DNA of 64,000 bases from Flavobacterium sediminis (GCF_003148385.1 NZ_CP029463.1:2604001-2668000); one strand, 5' to 3'; counted from the first letter of the stretch, positions 1-9,172 are shown. Numbers and translations are program-made. The notes: generated by a model from the sequence alone, not told the origin.

Positions 1-1
1 G

Positions 2-466
2 GTTTTAGATACTCGTAAAACGACTCCCGGAATAAGAGCTATAGAAAAGTGGGCTGTAAAAATAGGCGGCGGTGAGAACCATCGTTTTGCTTTGTATGAT
101 ATGATTATGCTAAAAGATAATCATATTGATTTTGCCGGAGGTATTACAAAAGCAATTGAAAAAACACAGAATTATCTGAAAGAATATCAAAAAGATCTAA
201 AGATTATAGTTGAAGCCCGGGATCTAGAGGAAGTAAAAGAAATATTACAGTCGCAAGGAGTATATCGTATCCTTTTGGATAATTTTGATTACGAAATGAC
301 AAAAGAGGCAGTACGATTAATAGGAGACCAATGCCAAACAGAGTCTTCCGGCAATATCAATGAAAAAACAATTCGGGAATATGCAAATTGTGGAGTAAAC
401 TATATTTCTTCCGGAGCTTTAACCCATTCAGTATATAATATGGATTTAAGTTTAAAAGCTTTTTAA
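2..466 (+). CDS. nadC: Nicotinate-nucleotide pyrophosphorylase (carboxylating), 3' part
   Basis: This is the C-terminal part (about 154 residues) of quinolinate phosphoribosyltransferase. The enzyme converts quinolinate and PRPP to nicotinate mononucleotide, CO2 and pyrophosphate in cytoplasmic de novo NAD synthesis. The reading frame is open from the window edge. It begins with the family hallmark DTRKTTPGIRAIEKWAVKIGGG, shown here as DTRKTTPG followed by a GGGENHR motif, then LKDNHI, the substrate-binding EARDLEE stretch, LLDNFD, and the C-terminal SSGALTHS motif. The full enzyme is about 285 residues, so roughly 130 N-terminal residues lie outside the window. The stop is 4 bp before the next gene, which suggests co-transcription. 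Identification is firm; only the start is missing. Confidence 0.95.
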   Translation, partial: VLDTRKTTPGIRAIEKWAVKIGGGENHRFALYDMIMLKDNHIDFAGGITKAIEKTQNYLKEYQKDLKIIVEARDLEEVKEILQSQGVYRILLDNFDYEMTKEAVRLIGDQCQTESSGNINEKTIREYANCGVNYISSGALTHSVYNMDLSLKAF

Positions 467-470
467 AGAA

Positions 471-1397
471 ATGTCGGAAGCAATTGAAAATAAACTGAAC
501 AAAATTCCTGTAGTCAAACAATTGGTGGCTATTGCAAAAAAGATAACCCTGAAATCATTAGAAGGACTTTCCCTTTATGATATTGTAGAGCTTTATGTAA
601 TGGGAATTTTAAAAGGTGCTTTCTCTTACAGGGCGAGTGCTATTGCATTCAGTTTCTTTATGGCCTTGTTTCCGTTTGCTTTATTTATACTAAACCTGAT
701 TCCTTATATTCCGATTGATAATTTTCAGGATGATTTTTTAGAATTTGTGTCTCAGAATGTCCCGCCTAATACGTTTGATGCTATTAAAAATACTATTTAC
801 GATATTCTGAACAATAGTTATAACGGTTTATTGTCTTCCGGTTTTATCTTGTCTATCTTCTTGATGACTAATGGAATAAATGCTATTCTGGGAGGTTTCG
901 AAATGTCAACGCATATTACTATAACCAGAGGCTTTTTCAGGCAGTATTTCATTGCTTTGGCTATATCCTTAAGTCTGTCATTTATTTTGCTGTTTACAGT
1001 AGCGGCTATCGTTACATTTGAAGTGGTTATTCAAAAAATTAAATTACAGGGACTCATCAATGACGATGTAGAACTTATTGTTTGGGGACGTTATCTGTTT
1101 GTATTGCTGATGGTTTTGATAACCACTTCGATCTTGTATAAATTCGGAACCAAAGAAACCTATTCGATCTCCTTTATTAGTTATGGAGCAGTCTTTACTA
1201 CGATTCTGATTGTTATTTCATCCTATATTTTTGGTATTTATGTAGAAAAATTTGCTAGATATAATGAACTGTACGGTTCAATTGGTACACTTCTTGTACT
1301 GATGTTTTATATTTGGATCAATTGTATGGTTTTATTACTCGGATTTGAGTTAAACGCCACAATTAGTAAATTAAAAAGAAAAAATTTATATATTTAG
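471..1397 (+). CDS. YihY/virulence factor BrkB family inner-membrane protein
   Basis: This 308-residue integral membrane protein belongs to the YihY/BrkB family, formerly mis-annotated as ribonuclease BN. The sequence shows about six hydrophobic helices and the typical N-terminal signature in which an amphipathic segment leads into FSYRASAIAFSFFMALFP at about residues 45-65. Further hydrophobic segments follow, ending in LLLGFELNATISK, where the G-x-E/N-A motif near the end is typical of the family. Its molecular role is not established; transport has been proposed. It starts 4 bp after nadC and was probably transcribed with it. The family call is firm and the function is unknown. Confidence 0.88.
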   Translation: MSEAIENKLNKIPVVKQLVAIAKKITLKSLEGLSLYDIVELYVMGILKGAFSYRASAIAFSFFMALFPFALFILNLIPYIPIDNFQDDFLEFVSQNVPPNTFDAIKNTIYDILNNSYNGLLSSGFILSIFLMTNGINAILGGFEMSTHITITRGFFRQYFIALAISLSLSFILLFTVAAIVTFEVVIQKIKLQGLINDDVELIVWGRYLFVLLMVLITTSILYKFGTKETYSISFISYGAVFTTILIVISSYIFGIYVEKFARYNELYGSIGTLLVLMFYIWINCMVLLLGFELNATISKLKRKNLYI

Positions 1398-1418
1398 CAA
1401 AAATTAAAATCAAAAATT

Positions 1419-1982
1419 ATGAAAAAACAAATTGCTTTAATGTTGTTAGTGATAAGTTCGTCACTTATGTCTTTTGCGCAAACTACGATTAGCGGAGTAA
1501 AGGTAGATGGTAAACTTTCAATTGACGGACAGGATTTGATCTTAAACGGAGCCGGGCTGAGAGAGAAGTTATGGATAGACTTGTATGTAGGGGCGTTGTA
1601 TCTTCCTAAAAAATCGAACAGTGCAAATGATATTATGGCAAGTGCAGACGGCGCAGCAATAAAATTAACGATTGTTTCAGGAATGATTACTTCTGAAAAA
1701 ATGATCAATGCCGTTAATGAAGGATTTGAAAATGCAACAAAAGGAAATACAGCATCGATAAAAACAAAAATTGAAAAATTTAAGTCTTTTTTTAGTGAAG
1801 AAATTAAGAAAGGAGATCAGTTTTTAATTGTCAACGTACCGGGAACCGGAATTGTAGTATATAAAAATGGTGTTAAAAAAGGTTCTATCGATGGACATGA
1901 CTTTAAAAAAGCGCTTTTCGGAATCTGGTTATGCGATAAGCCGGCTGATAAAAATTTAAAAGCAGGTATGTTGGGAAAATAA
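1419..1982 (+). CDS. Secreted chalcone-isomerase-like domain protein
   Basis: This is a 187-residue protein with a clear N-terminal signal peptide (KKQIALMLLVIS core, cleavage probably after SFAQ at about residue 20). The mature part resembles bacterial chalcone isomerase-fold proteins: an LNGAGLREKLWIDLYVGALYL segment, abbreviated here as GAGLREK and DLYVGALYL, followed by a KLTIVSG strand and a conserved FGIWLCDKPADKNLK-like end (GIWLCDKP). In such proteins the fold usually serves in binding, for example of fatty acids or haem; plant-type isomerase activity is not expected. The likely location is the periplasm. A strong hairpin terminator follows, so this is the last gene of its unit. The fold call is fairly secure and the ligand unknown. 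Confidence 0.8.
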   Translation: MKKQIALMLLVISSSLMSFAQTTISGVKVDGKLSIDGQDLILNGAGLREKLWIDLYVGALYLPKKSNSANDIMASADGAAIKLTIVSGMITSEKMINAVNEGFENATKGNTASIKTKIEKFKSFFSEEIKKGDQFLIVNVPGTGIVVYKNGVKKGSIDGHDFKKALFGIWLCDKPADKNLKAGMLGK

Positions 1983-2006
1983 ACCTGTTGGTATAAAAGA
2001 TAATCT

Positions 2007-2036
2007 GAAGCGTTCTTAATTGAGAACGCTTTTTCT
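2007..2036 (+). terminator. Rho-independent terminator after the chalcone-isomerase-like gene
   Basis: An 8-bp perfect stem (AGCGTTCT at 2009-2016 with AGAACGCT at 2023-2030) and a 6-nt loop are followed by a T-rich run. It lies 26 bp after the stop codon. Confidence 0.8.
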
Positions 2037-2099
2037 GTAAAATGTACTATTGCTATCCAAAATCTTTTCCTCTGTTTTTCTTTTCTCTTTTTTAAAAAC

Positions 2100-2107
2100 T
2101 ACCTTTG
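2100..2107 (+). promoter_or_regulatory. Putative -7 element of the priA promoter
   Basis: TACCTTTG matches the Bacteroidota -7 consensus TAnnTTTG. No good TTTG is seen 18-20 bp upstream. The priA ATG begins only 4 bp after the element, so if it is used the transcript would have essentially no leader. Confidence 0.4.
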
Positions 2108-2111
2108 TTAA

Positions 2112-4565
2112 ATGTTGTATTTTATAGAAGTAGTTTTGCCATTGGCGGTTGCCAAAACTTTTACATACCAGGTTTCCGAAGCAGAGTTTGACTTCGTACA
2201 AATTGGTATGCGGGTTGCTGTCCCCTTTGGTAAAACCAAAATTTATACAGCTTTGATCGTCGGAAAACACAATACACCACCGCAATTATATCAACCCAAA
2301 GAAATTCATCAGATATTAGATGAGAAACCTATTGTAAATGAATTACAAATTCAACATTGGAATTGGGTTGCGGATTATTACATGTGTACTATAGGAGATG
2401 TGTTTAAAGCGGCGGTGCCGTCCGGATTTATTCTGGAAAGTGAAACACAACTACTGCCTAAAGAAGTAGAAAACCTTCCGGATCATCAATTAAAGGATGA
2501 TGAGTATCTTATTCTGGAAGCGTTACGACATCAGTCATCTATAACGTTACAGGAAGTTGTTAAGATCTTAGGGAAAAAAACAGTAATACCGACAATTAAC
2601 TCGTTATTGTCAAAAGGGGCAATTGCGCTACATGAAGAAATGACAGAGCAATACAAGCCTAAATTGGTTCGCTATATTAAGCTTCACGTTATTTACCATC
2701 AACAAGAGCACTTGGTGGAATTGCTGGAAATACTGTCAAGAGCGCCTAAGCAACGAGAGTTGGTTCTGCATTATTTTCAATTGCATGTAAGAGAGCGAAA
2801 ACCTATTGCTGTTAAAGAATTAATAGAGAGTTCAGGAGCTAGTATAGCAGTGATAAAAGCCTTAATTGATAAAGATGTATTTGAAGAATATTATATTCAT
2901 GAAGATCGAGTACAATTTGAGAAAAAAGAAGATGCTTCTTTTGAATTGAGTTTGGCACAGGCTGCCGCTTTTTCAGCCATTGAAAAAGGATTTCAGCAAC
3001 AGAATGTAATGCTATTGCATGGCGTTACAGCATCCGGTAAAACGGAGATTTACATCAAGCTTATAGAGCAGTTCTTAAAAGAGGAACAGCAGCAAGTGTT
3101 GTTTCTGTTGCCGGAAATTGCTTTGACAGCTCAATTGGTACAACGGCTGACGGCTTATTTCGGAAATCAGATTGCTGTTTTTCATTCAAAATACTCTAAC
3201 AATGAAAGGATAGAGGTCTGGAATAATTTATTACAGAATTCTGAAAATGCACGGGTTGTAATAGGGGTCCGAAGTGCTTTATTTTTGCCTTTTTCTGATC
3301 TGGGGTTAATCGTGGTAGATGAAGAACACGAGCAAACATTTAAGCAAAAAGATCCGGCACCGCGTTATCATGCCAGAGATGCTGCTGTCGTTCTAGCTAA
3401 ATTGCACAATGCAAAAGTCTTATTGGGAAGTGCTACACCAAGCCTAGAATCGTATTACAATGTGAAAACAGGGAAATACGGTTTAGTGGAGTTGAAAGAA
3501 CGTTACGGAAATGTTGTGCTGCCTGAAATTCAGCTAATCGATCTGAAAGATAAATATTTCAGAAAGCGAATGACAGGGCATTTTTCGGATGTTTTACTGG
3601 AAAATATAAAAGAGACGGTTCATAACGGAGAGCAAGTGATCTTGTTTCAAAACAGACGAGGCTTTTCTCCTTATGTAGAATGTTTAACCTGCGGACATGT
3701 TCCGCATTGCCCGAATTGCGATGTCAGTTTAACGTACTATAAGTATAAAAACCAGCTTAAATGTCATTATTGCGGGTATAATATCGCTAATCCGACCCAT
3801 TGTCATAGTTGTAATTCTTTAGATTTGAATGCAAAAGGCTTCGGAACGGAGCAAATAGAACAAGAATTGGTACGACTATTTCCGGATAAAAAAATAGGAC
3901 GAATGGACCAAGATACAACCAGAGGAAAGTTTGGTTTTGAAAAAATAATCGATTCATTCAAGAACAGAGAATTTGATATTTTGGTGGGAACCCAAATGTT
4001 AGCCAAAGGTCTGGATTTTGATAATGTAACTTTGGTCGGTATACTGAATGCGGATAACTTACTGAATCAGCCCGATTTTAGAGCTTATGAAAGAGCTTTT
4101 CAGCTATTGACACAAGTATCGGGCAGGGCAGGGCGAAAAGAGAAAAAAGGGAAAGTACTGATCCAGACCTATAATCCGTATCACAATACAATACAGCAAG
4201 TGGTTAATAATGATTATGCAGCAATGTTTCAGGAACAACTATACGAACGAAAGAATTTTAAATATCCTCCTTTTTATCGCATCATCCGATTAACCTTGAA
4301 ACACAAGGATTATGATAAATTGAAAGAAGGTTCGCTTTGGATGTATAATGTGTTGAAACAACATTTGAATATTCCTGTTTTAGGACCGGAGGAACCAATG
4401 GTGAGTAAGATTCGAAACGAATACCTGAGAACTATTTTGGTTAAAATTCCGGCTGAGAACCACTTGGGAAAAACAAAAAAAACTATCCAAAAGATTTTGA
4501 ATAGTTTTGAAGCGGTTTCACATTACCGAAGTATAAAAGTTTCGGCTAATGTAGATTATTACTAA
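2112..4565 (+). CDS. priA: Primosomal protein N' (replication restart helicase PriA)
   Basis: This is a 3'-to-5' superfamily 2 DNA helicase that recognises stalled forks and reloads the replisome. The 817-residue length is normal for Bacteroidota PriA. An N-terminal 3'-end-binding domain (about 1-105) is followed by the helicase core with Walker A GVTASGKT at 304-311 and the DEEH box at 403-406. The eight-cysteine zinc region spans about 524-567 (CLTC, CPNC, CHYC and CHSC pairs), and the C-terminal helicase lobe contains GTQMLAKGLDFDNV and QVSGRAGR. The start at MLYFIEV fits homologues, which begin close to this strand. It converges with the LytTR regulator gene and overlaps it by 4 bp at the 3' end. 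Confidence 0.97.
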   Translation: MLYFIEVVLPLAVAKTFTYQVSEAEFDFVQIGMRVAVPFGKTKIYTALIVGKHNTPPQLYQPKEIHQILDEKPIVNELQIQHWNWVADYYMCTIGDVFKAAVPSGFILESETQLLPKEVENLPDHQLKDDEYLILEALRHQSSITLQEVVKILGKKTVIPTINSLLSKGAIALHEEMTEQYKPKLVRYIKLHVIYHQQEHLVELLEILSRAPKQRELVLHYFQLHVRERKPIAVKELIESSGASIAVIKALIDKDVFEEYYIHEDRVQFEKKEDASFELSLAQAAAFSAIEKGFQQQNVMLLHGVTASGKTEIYIKLIEQFLKEEQQQVLFLLPEIALTAQLVQRLTAYFGNQIAVFHSKYSNNERIEVWNNLLQNSENARVVIGVRSALFLPFSDLGLIVVDEEHEQTFKQKDPAPRYHARDAAVVLAKLHNAKVLLGSATPSLESYYNVKTGKYGLVELKERYGNVVLPEIQLIDLKDKYFRKRMTGHFSDVLLENIKETVHNGEQVILFQNRRGFSPYVECLTCGHVPHCPNCDVSLTYYKYKNQLKCHYCGYNIANPTHCHSCNSLDLNAKGFGTEQIEQELVRLFPDKKIGRMDQDTTRGKFGFEKIIDSFKNREFDILVGTQMLAKGLDFDNVTLVGILNADNLLNQPDFRAYERAFQLLTQVSGRAGRKEKKGKVLIQTYNPYHNTIQQVVNNDYAAMFQEQLYERKNFKYPPFYRIIRLTLKHKDYDKLKEGSLWMYNVLKQHLNIPVLGPEEPMVSKIRNEYLRTILVKIPAENHLGKTKKTIQKILNSFEAVSHYRSIKVSANVDYY

Positions 4566-5257
4566 AGACTTTCTATAGCTTTAGTGATTGTGTCCTTTTT
4601 GTTTCTGCTGATTGGTATTTTTGTGCTGCCGATTTCTGCAAATTTACTGTTGAACTTGTCTATGCGTTCCACATTGACAATATACGACTTGTGAACGCGT
4701 ACAAATTTGCCGTCCGGAAGTTCATTTTCAAAAGATTTCATAGTCGACAGGACTAAGTGGTTGTCATCGTCTGTAATGATCTTAATATAATCACCGAAGG
4801 CTTCTACCCATTTTATTTTAGCGGTGTAAATTTTTAGTTTTTTAAGATTACTCTTGATGATGATAGCCTCTCCGAGATCTTCATGCGAATCGGTTCTTAA
4901 CTGGTGTAATTCCAGAGCTTTTTTGACCGCTTTTAAAAAACGTTCTTTTGAAATAGGCTTTTGTAAAAAATCAGTAGCTTCATAATCAAAAGCTTTTACA
5001 GCATAATCTGCTTTTGATGTGATAAAAATAATTTGAGGTTTAATTTTTAATCCGTCTAATAAATCAAAGCCGTTGATCAACGGCATTTCAATGTCTAAGA
5101 AAATGAGATCTACAGTATTATGGTTAATACAATTCTTAGCTTCGAGAGCATTGGCGAAATCACCTATCAAATGAAGATTAGGCGATTCGTTAACAAGTTT
5201 TGTAATAGTTACTCTTTGAATAGCACTATCATCAACAACGATACAATTCAATTTCAT
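4562..5257 (-). CDS. LytTR-family response regulator
   Basis: This two-domain cytoplasmic regulator has an N-terminal CheY-like receiver and a C-terminal LytTR DNA-binding domain. In the receiver, VVDD acidic residues are near position 9, the phospho-acceptor is Asp55 in FLDIEMP, and a Lys lies in the FLQKPI motif. The LytTR domain (about 130-231) shows the KWVEAFGDYIKI and FVRVHKSYIVN features typical of AgrA/LytR-type regulators. ATG codons at 5263 and 5257 are both possible. I prefer 5257 because MKLNCIVVDD fits the usual receiver start. No partner sensor kinase is adjacent, so the LytS-type partner must be elsewhere. The family is certain and the target genes unknown. Confidence 0.92.
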   Translation of the reverse strand: MKLNCIVVDDSAIQRVTITKLVNESPNLHLIGDFANALEAKNCINHNTVDLIFLDIEMPLINGFDLLDGLKIKPQIIFITSKADYAVKAFDYEATDFLQKPISKERFLKAVKKALELHQLRTDSHEDLGEAIIIKSNLKKLKIYTAKIKWVEAFGDYIKIITDDDNHLVLSTMKSFENELPDGKFVRVHKSYIVNVERIDKFNSKFAEIGSTKIPISRNKKDTITKAIESL

Positions 5258-5346
5258 AGGCATATAAATTTACTGTTAAATATAGTGATTTTTATTTTAC
5301 AAACTAAAGCAAATAAATAAAAAAATAAGAAAAAATATAAAGGTGC

Positions 5347-5377
5347 TTTGGATATTAAATAGAAACCATTACCTTTG
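5347..5377 (+). promoter_or_regulatory. Bacteroidota-type promoter of the rpsF-rpsR-rplI operon
   Basis: The -33 motif TTTG (5347-5350) and -7 motif TACCTTTG (5370-5377) are separated by 19 bp, the spacing of the Bacteroidota housekeeping sigma factor promoter. Transcription would begin near 5383, giving a leader of about 28 nt before the rpsF ATG at 5411, so there is no room for a long S6/S18-type leader RNA. Confidence 0.75.
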
Positions 5378-5410
5378 CAGCCAATTTTAAATAATTTAAT
5401 TATTTTTTGT

Positions 5411-5752
5411 ATGAATCAATATGAATCTGTTTTCATCTTAAATCCCGTTTTGTCTGAGCAACAGATAAAGGAAACAGTAAGCAAGTTTGAAGATTTTCTT
5501 ACTTCAAGAGGAGCTGAGATGGTATCGAAAGAGGATTGGGGCTTAAAAAAATTAGCTTACGAGATCCAACACAAGAAAAGTGGTTTTTATCACTTATTTG
5601 AATTCAAAGCACCTGGCGAAATTATTGCTGCTTTTGAAACTGAATTCCGTCGTGACGAACGCATTATGCGTTTCTTAACTGTAGCATTAGACAAACATGC
5701 TGTAGCTTGGGCAGAGAGAAGAAGAGCAAAATTAAAATCTAAATCAAACTAA
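5411..5752 (+). CDS. rpsF: 30S ribosomal protein bS6
   Basis: This 113-residue component of the small ribosomal subunit binds together with bS18 on the platform. The sequence shows the bS6 start [15 protein letters not shown], the central [21 protein letters not shown] strand region (abbreviated [13 protein letters not shown]) and the [12 protein letters not shown] motif. I chose the ATG at 5411 rather than an upstream in-frame codon at 5375. The upstream one overlaps the -7 promoter element and would add residues not found in the family, whereas [10 protein letters not shown] is the usual start. It is the first gene of an rpsF-rpsR-rplI operon and is followed after 2 bp by rpsR. Confidence 0.97.
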   Translation: MNQYESVFILNPVLSEQQIKETVSKFEDFLTSRGAEMVSKEDWGLKKLAYEIQHKKSGFYHLFEFKAPGEIIAAFETEFRRDERIMRFLTVALDKHAVAWAERRRAKLKSKSN

Positions 5753-5754
5753 TT

Positions 5755-6051
5755 ATGTCAACTTTAGAGCAATCTGCAAAAGGAAAAAAAGAGGGAGATA
5801 TCAGATATCTTACTCCACTAAATATTGAAACTAACAAACAAAAGAAATATTGTCGTTTCAAAAAATCAGGTATTAAGTATGTAGATTATAAAGATCCTGA
5901 TTTCTTATTGAAGTTTGTGAATGAGCAAGGTAAAATTTTACCTCGTCGTTTAACAGGTACTTCTTTGAAATATCAAAGAAAAGTGTCAGTAGCAGTTAAA
6001 AGAGCTCGTCACTTAGCTTTAATGCCGTATGTGGCTGATTTATTAAAATAA
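5755..6051 (+). CDS. rpsR: 30S ribosomal protein bS18
   Basis: This 98-residue partner of bS6 in the 30S subunit contains the bS18 signature: [36 protein letters not shown] and the C-terminal [12 protein letters not shown]. The N-terminal extension relative to the E. coli protein (75 residues) is typical of Bacteroidota. The gene begins 2 bp after rpsF, indicating translational coupling. It is followed by a 68-bp gap containing a paired RNA element before rplI. Confidence 0.97.
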   Translation: MSTLEQSAKGKKEGDIRYLTPLNIETNKQKKYCRFKKSGIKYVDYKDPDFLLKFVNEQGKILPRRLTGTSLKYQRKVSVAVKRARHLALMPYVADLLK

Positions 6052-6065
6052 TATTAATATTATAG

Positions 6066-6119
6066 GTTGTTGTCTCGCTTGCAGCGGGACTAACTTCTAC
6101 TAATTATAAGGACAACAAC
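6066..6119 (+). promoter_or_regulatory. Structured leader between rpsR and rplI (candidate autoregulatory RNA)
   Basis: Two pairings can be drawn. A hairpin joins 6072-6079 to 6083-6090 (8 bp with one G-U pair and a 3-nt loop). A second pairing joins GTTGTTGTC (6066-6074) with GACAACAAC (6111-6119), whose 3' arm ends exactly at the rplI ATG. The two share 6072-6074. Either the hairpin sits inside a 6-bp closing stem, or the full 9-bp pairing opens its base. The translation start of rplI would be occluded when the long pairing forms. Regulation by bL9 or another ligand is inference. Confidence 0.5.
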
Positions 6120-6563
6120 ATGGAACTTATTTTAAAACAAGACGTACAAAATTTAGGGTTCAAAGACGATGTTGTAACTGTGAAAAACGGTTACGGTCGT
6201 AATTACCTTATTCCACAAGGTTTTGCAGTATTAGCAACACCTTCTGCTAAAAAAGTTTTAGCTGAAAATTTAAAACAAAAAGCTCATAAAGAAGCTAAAT
6301 TGATCGCTGATGCTAAGGCTATTGCTGAAGCTATCAAAGCTCTTGAGATTAAAATTACAGCTAAAGCAGGTGGTGATAAATTATTCGGTTCAGTTACTAA
6401 TGCAGATATTGCTGCAGTTTTAGAAGGTAACGGACATGCAATTGAGAAAAAATTCATCACTAGCGGTATCGTTAAGAGATTAGGTAAATACAATGCTACT
6501 GTAAGATTACACAGAGAAGTAGTTGTAGAATTGCCTTATGAAATTGTTGCTGAACAAGCATAA
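6120..6563 (+). CDS. rplI: 50S ribosomal protein bL9
   Basis: This 147-residue large-subunit protein binds 23S rRNA at the base of the L1 stalk. The N-terminal domain shows the bL9 signature ELILKQDVQNLGFKDDVV followed by VKNGYGRNYLIPQGFA. A long charged helix (about 40-75) leads to the C-terminal domain with GGDKLFGSVTNADIA and the ending RLHREVVVELPYEIV. It is the third gene of the rpsF operon. It is preceded by a paired leader and followed by a strong terminator, so it ends the operon. Confidence 0.97.
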   Translation: MELILKQDVQNLGFKDDVVTVKNGYGRNYLIPQGFAVLATPSAKKVLAENLKQKAHKEAKLIADAKAIAEAIKALEIKITAKAGGDKLFGSVTNADIAAVLEGNGHAIEKKFITSGIVKRLGKYNATVRLHREVVVELPYEIVAEQA

Positions 6564-6584
6564 TTCATAATAAAATATTTTTTG

Positions 6585-6613
6585 AAAGCTCCGCAATTAG
6601 CGGAGCTTTTTTT
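6585..6613 (+). terminator. Rho-independent terminator of the rpsF-rpsR-rplI operon
   Basis: A 10-bp stem AAAGCTCCGC / GCGGAGCTTT with a 5-nt AATTA loop is followed by a T-run. It starts 22 bp after the rplI stop. Confidence 0.9.
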
Positions 6614-6690
6614 ATATTTACCTTTTGTAACCTTATACTATAGTTTGGAGGGAAATTGTTCTTCTCTTACCAAGAAAAAGCCTCTTTTTT

Positions 6691-7164
6691 ATGAAATATA
6701 TAAGATTAACCAAAGAACAACTGGAAGAACTACATCCTGAATTTATAACTTTTTTGGCTACTCAGTCTATTGATAAAAAAGAGTGGGATGTGCTAAAAGA
6801 AACCAAACCGGAAATAGCAGAACAGGAAATAGATGTGTTTTCGGATCTGATCTGGGATAGAGCACTGACTAATATTAATTTTATAGATCACTTCTCTGAA
6901 GATTATATTTTTCTGTTTAAATGTGTGGGGACAACTGTTTTTTCTTACGTGATCAATGCAACAAGTCAAGACGTTAATTTTTTAAGTGCTGAAGGGATCA
7001 ATTGGCTGAGTGAGAACATAACGACCAGTGAAGTGGAGATACAAAAAGGGAAAAAAGATATCTCTATAGACAGGAATGGCTCTTTGTTTGAGATCATTAA
7101 ACAAGGAGGGATAATCAGTAAGGGAGAATTGTTTACTAAATTAGAATTTCTTTTAAATCAATAA
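6691..7164 (+). CDS. Conserved flavobacterial protein (DUF6495-like)
   Basis: This is a 157-residue soluble, acidic protein with no signal peptide or membrane segment. It begins MKYIRLTKEQLEELHPEF, a start I recall from the DUF6495 family of Flavobacteriaceae; that assignment is from memory and tentative. The interior has a DVFSDLIWDRALTNINFIDHF-like region (seen as WDRALTNINFIDHF), a strand-rich centre and a C-terminal amphipathic helix. It sits 6 bp upstream of ligA on the same strand and may be co-transcribed with it. Its function is unknown. Confidence 0.7.
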   Translation: MKYIRLTKEQLEELHPEFITFLATQSIDKKEWDVLKETKPEIAEQEIDVFSDLIWDRALTNINFIDHFSEDYIFLFKCVGTTVFSYVINATSQDVNFLSAEGINWLSENITTSEVEIQKGKKDISIDRNGSLFEIIKQGGIISKGELFTKLEFLLNQ

Positions 7165-7170
7165 ATATTT

Positions 7171-9172
7171 ATGGATGTTTTAGCTAGAATTAAAGCTTTA
7201 CGAGAAGAGTTAAATCAGCATAATTACAACTATTATGTCTTAGATAATCCCACGATCTCTGATTTTGAATTTGATCAAAAATTAAAACAATTACAGGATT
7301 TAGAAGCTCAGCATCCGGAATATTTTGATGAGAATTCGCCTACGCAGCGAGTAGGAGGGCTATTACTAAAAATTTTGAAACAATTGCACATGAGTATCGC
7401 ATGTATTCTCTGGATAATTCATATTCGAAAGAAGATGTAGTGGATTGGGTAAACAGATGTCAGAAAATATTAGGTGATGTTCCGTTAGAGTTTACCTGCG
7501 AATTAAAATATGATGGTGCTTCCATCAGTATCTTATACGAAAACGGAAAATTAAAAAGAGCATTGACCAGAGGTGATGGTTTTCAGGGAGATGATGTGAC
7601 GAATAATGTAAAAACGATCAAATCGGTACCGATTCGTTTAAAAGGAGATTATCCGGATAGATTTGAAATTCGCGGTGAAATTATTTTGCCGTTAGCGGGT
7701 TTTGAAAAAATGAATCAGGATTTGATAGAAATCGGTGAAACACCATATTCTAATCCGAGAAATACAGCATCCGGAAGTTTGAAATTACAGGATTCGGCAG
7801 AAGTAGCCAAACGTCCGCTAGATTGTTTGTTGTATTCGCTAATAGGAAATAATTTACCGATCAGCACTCAGTTTGAAAGCTTACAGAAAGCCAGAGACTG
7901 GGGATTTAAAGTGCCTACACAGTCAAAATTAGTAAAATCTGTAGAAGAAGTTTTTGAGTTTATCGATTATTGGGATACCCATCGTCATGACATGCTTTTT
8001 GAAACAGACGGAGTGGTGGTAAAAGTGAATCAGGTTCAATATCAGGAAGAATTAGGCTATACGGCAAAGTCTCCTCGTTGGGCTATTGCTTATAAATTTA
8101 AAGCAGAGCAAGCTGTAACAGTTTTAAATTCTATAGCTTATCAGGTAGGAAGAACCGGTGCTATAACTCCGGTTGCAAATTTAGAACCGGTTCAGTTGGC
8201 CGGAACTATCGTGAAAAGAGCGTCATTACATAATGCCGATCAGATCGAAAAATTAGATATCAGAGTCGGAGATACTGTTTTTGTGGAAAAAGGGGGGAAA
8301 TTATACCTAAGATCATTGGGGTAGATACAACTCAAAGAAAGTCAGATTCGCAGAAAACCGTTTATATTACACATTGTCCGGAGTGTCACACGGAATTGGT
8401 AAGAAATGAAGGGGAAGCACAGCATTATTGTCCGAATTTTTACGGTTGCCCACCACAGATTATCGGACGTATTCAGCATTTTATAACCCGTAAGGCAATG
8501 GATATAGAAGGTTTGGGAGGGGAAACGGTAGCTTTGCTTTATAATGCCGGATTGATCGAAAATTATGCTGATTTGTACGAATTAAAAAAAGAACAGGTTA
8601 TTCCTTTAGAACGCATGGCAGAAAAGTCGGCAGACAATCTGATTAAAGGGGTTGAAAAGTCAAAACAGATTCCGTTTGAAAGAGTTTTATATGCACTAGG
8701 GATTCGATATGTGGGTGAAACGGTGGCTAAAAAGCTGGCGAAGCACTATAAGAATATTGATGCTTTAGCCAATGCTTCTTTGATGGATTTGATTTTAGTC
8801 GATGAGATCGGAGATAAAATTGCGCAAAGTGTAATACAGTTTTTCGAAAATCCGAATAATGTTATTCTGATTGACCGTTTAAAGGGATACGGACTTCGCT
8901 TTGAAATTGAAGAGAAAGAATCAACTATGGTTTCTGATGTTTTGGGAGGAAAAGTATTTGTAGTATCCGGAGTTTTTGAAACGTATTCCCGTGATGATCT
9001 GAAAAAAGTAATTGAAGATAATGGCGGAAAAGTAGGAAGTTCAATTTCGTCGAAAACTGATTATGTGGTGGCGGGCGCTAACATGGGACCGTCTAAATTA
9101 GAGAAAGCAAATAAATTAGGGATACCGATTATCTCTGAGTATGAGTTTAATGACCTGATAAATGAAAATTGA
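7171..9172 (+). CDS. ligA: NAD-dependent DNA ligase LigA (two frameshifts, probably sequencing errors)
   Basis: This essential replicative ligase seals nicks using NAD+. The frame is broken after the G-run at 7357-7359 and again at the G-run at 8292-8297. One extra G at each place restores a single 667-residue protein, the normal LigA length. The restored protein has the Ia and adenylation domains with catalytic Lys113 in ELKYDGAS and an OB-fold reaching VEKGG. A four-cysteine zinc finger (CPEC, then CPNFYGC) and helix-hairpin-helix repeats ([14 protein letters not shown]) follow. A C-terminal BRCT domain begins at about [13 protein letters not shown]. As LigA is normally essential and both breaks lie in G homopolymers, base-calling error is the best explanation. 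The end overlaps the next gene by 11 bp. Confidence 0.93.

Noticed and set aside
1394..1708. 104-codon minus-strand frame opposite the chalcone-isomerase-like gene
   Set aside because: It is a shadow of the plus-strand gene, which has a signal peptide and conserved domain.
5120..5320. Short plus-strand open frame opposite the LytTR regulator
   Set aside because: It lies mostly antisense to the regulator, with no similarity or promoter.
7401..9172. Separate ligA fragments as individual genes
   Set aside because: The fragments are consecutive parts of LigA and join with one G at each break, so separate gene calls would be misleading.
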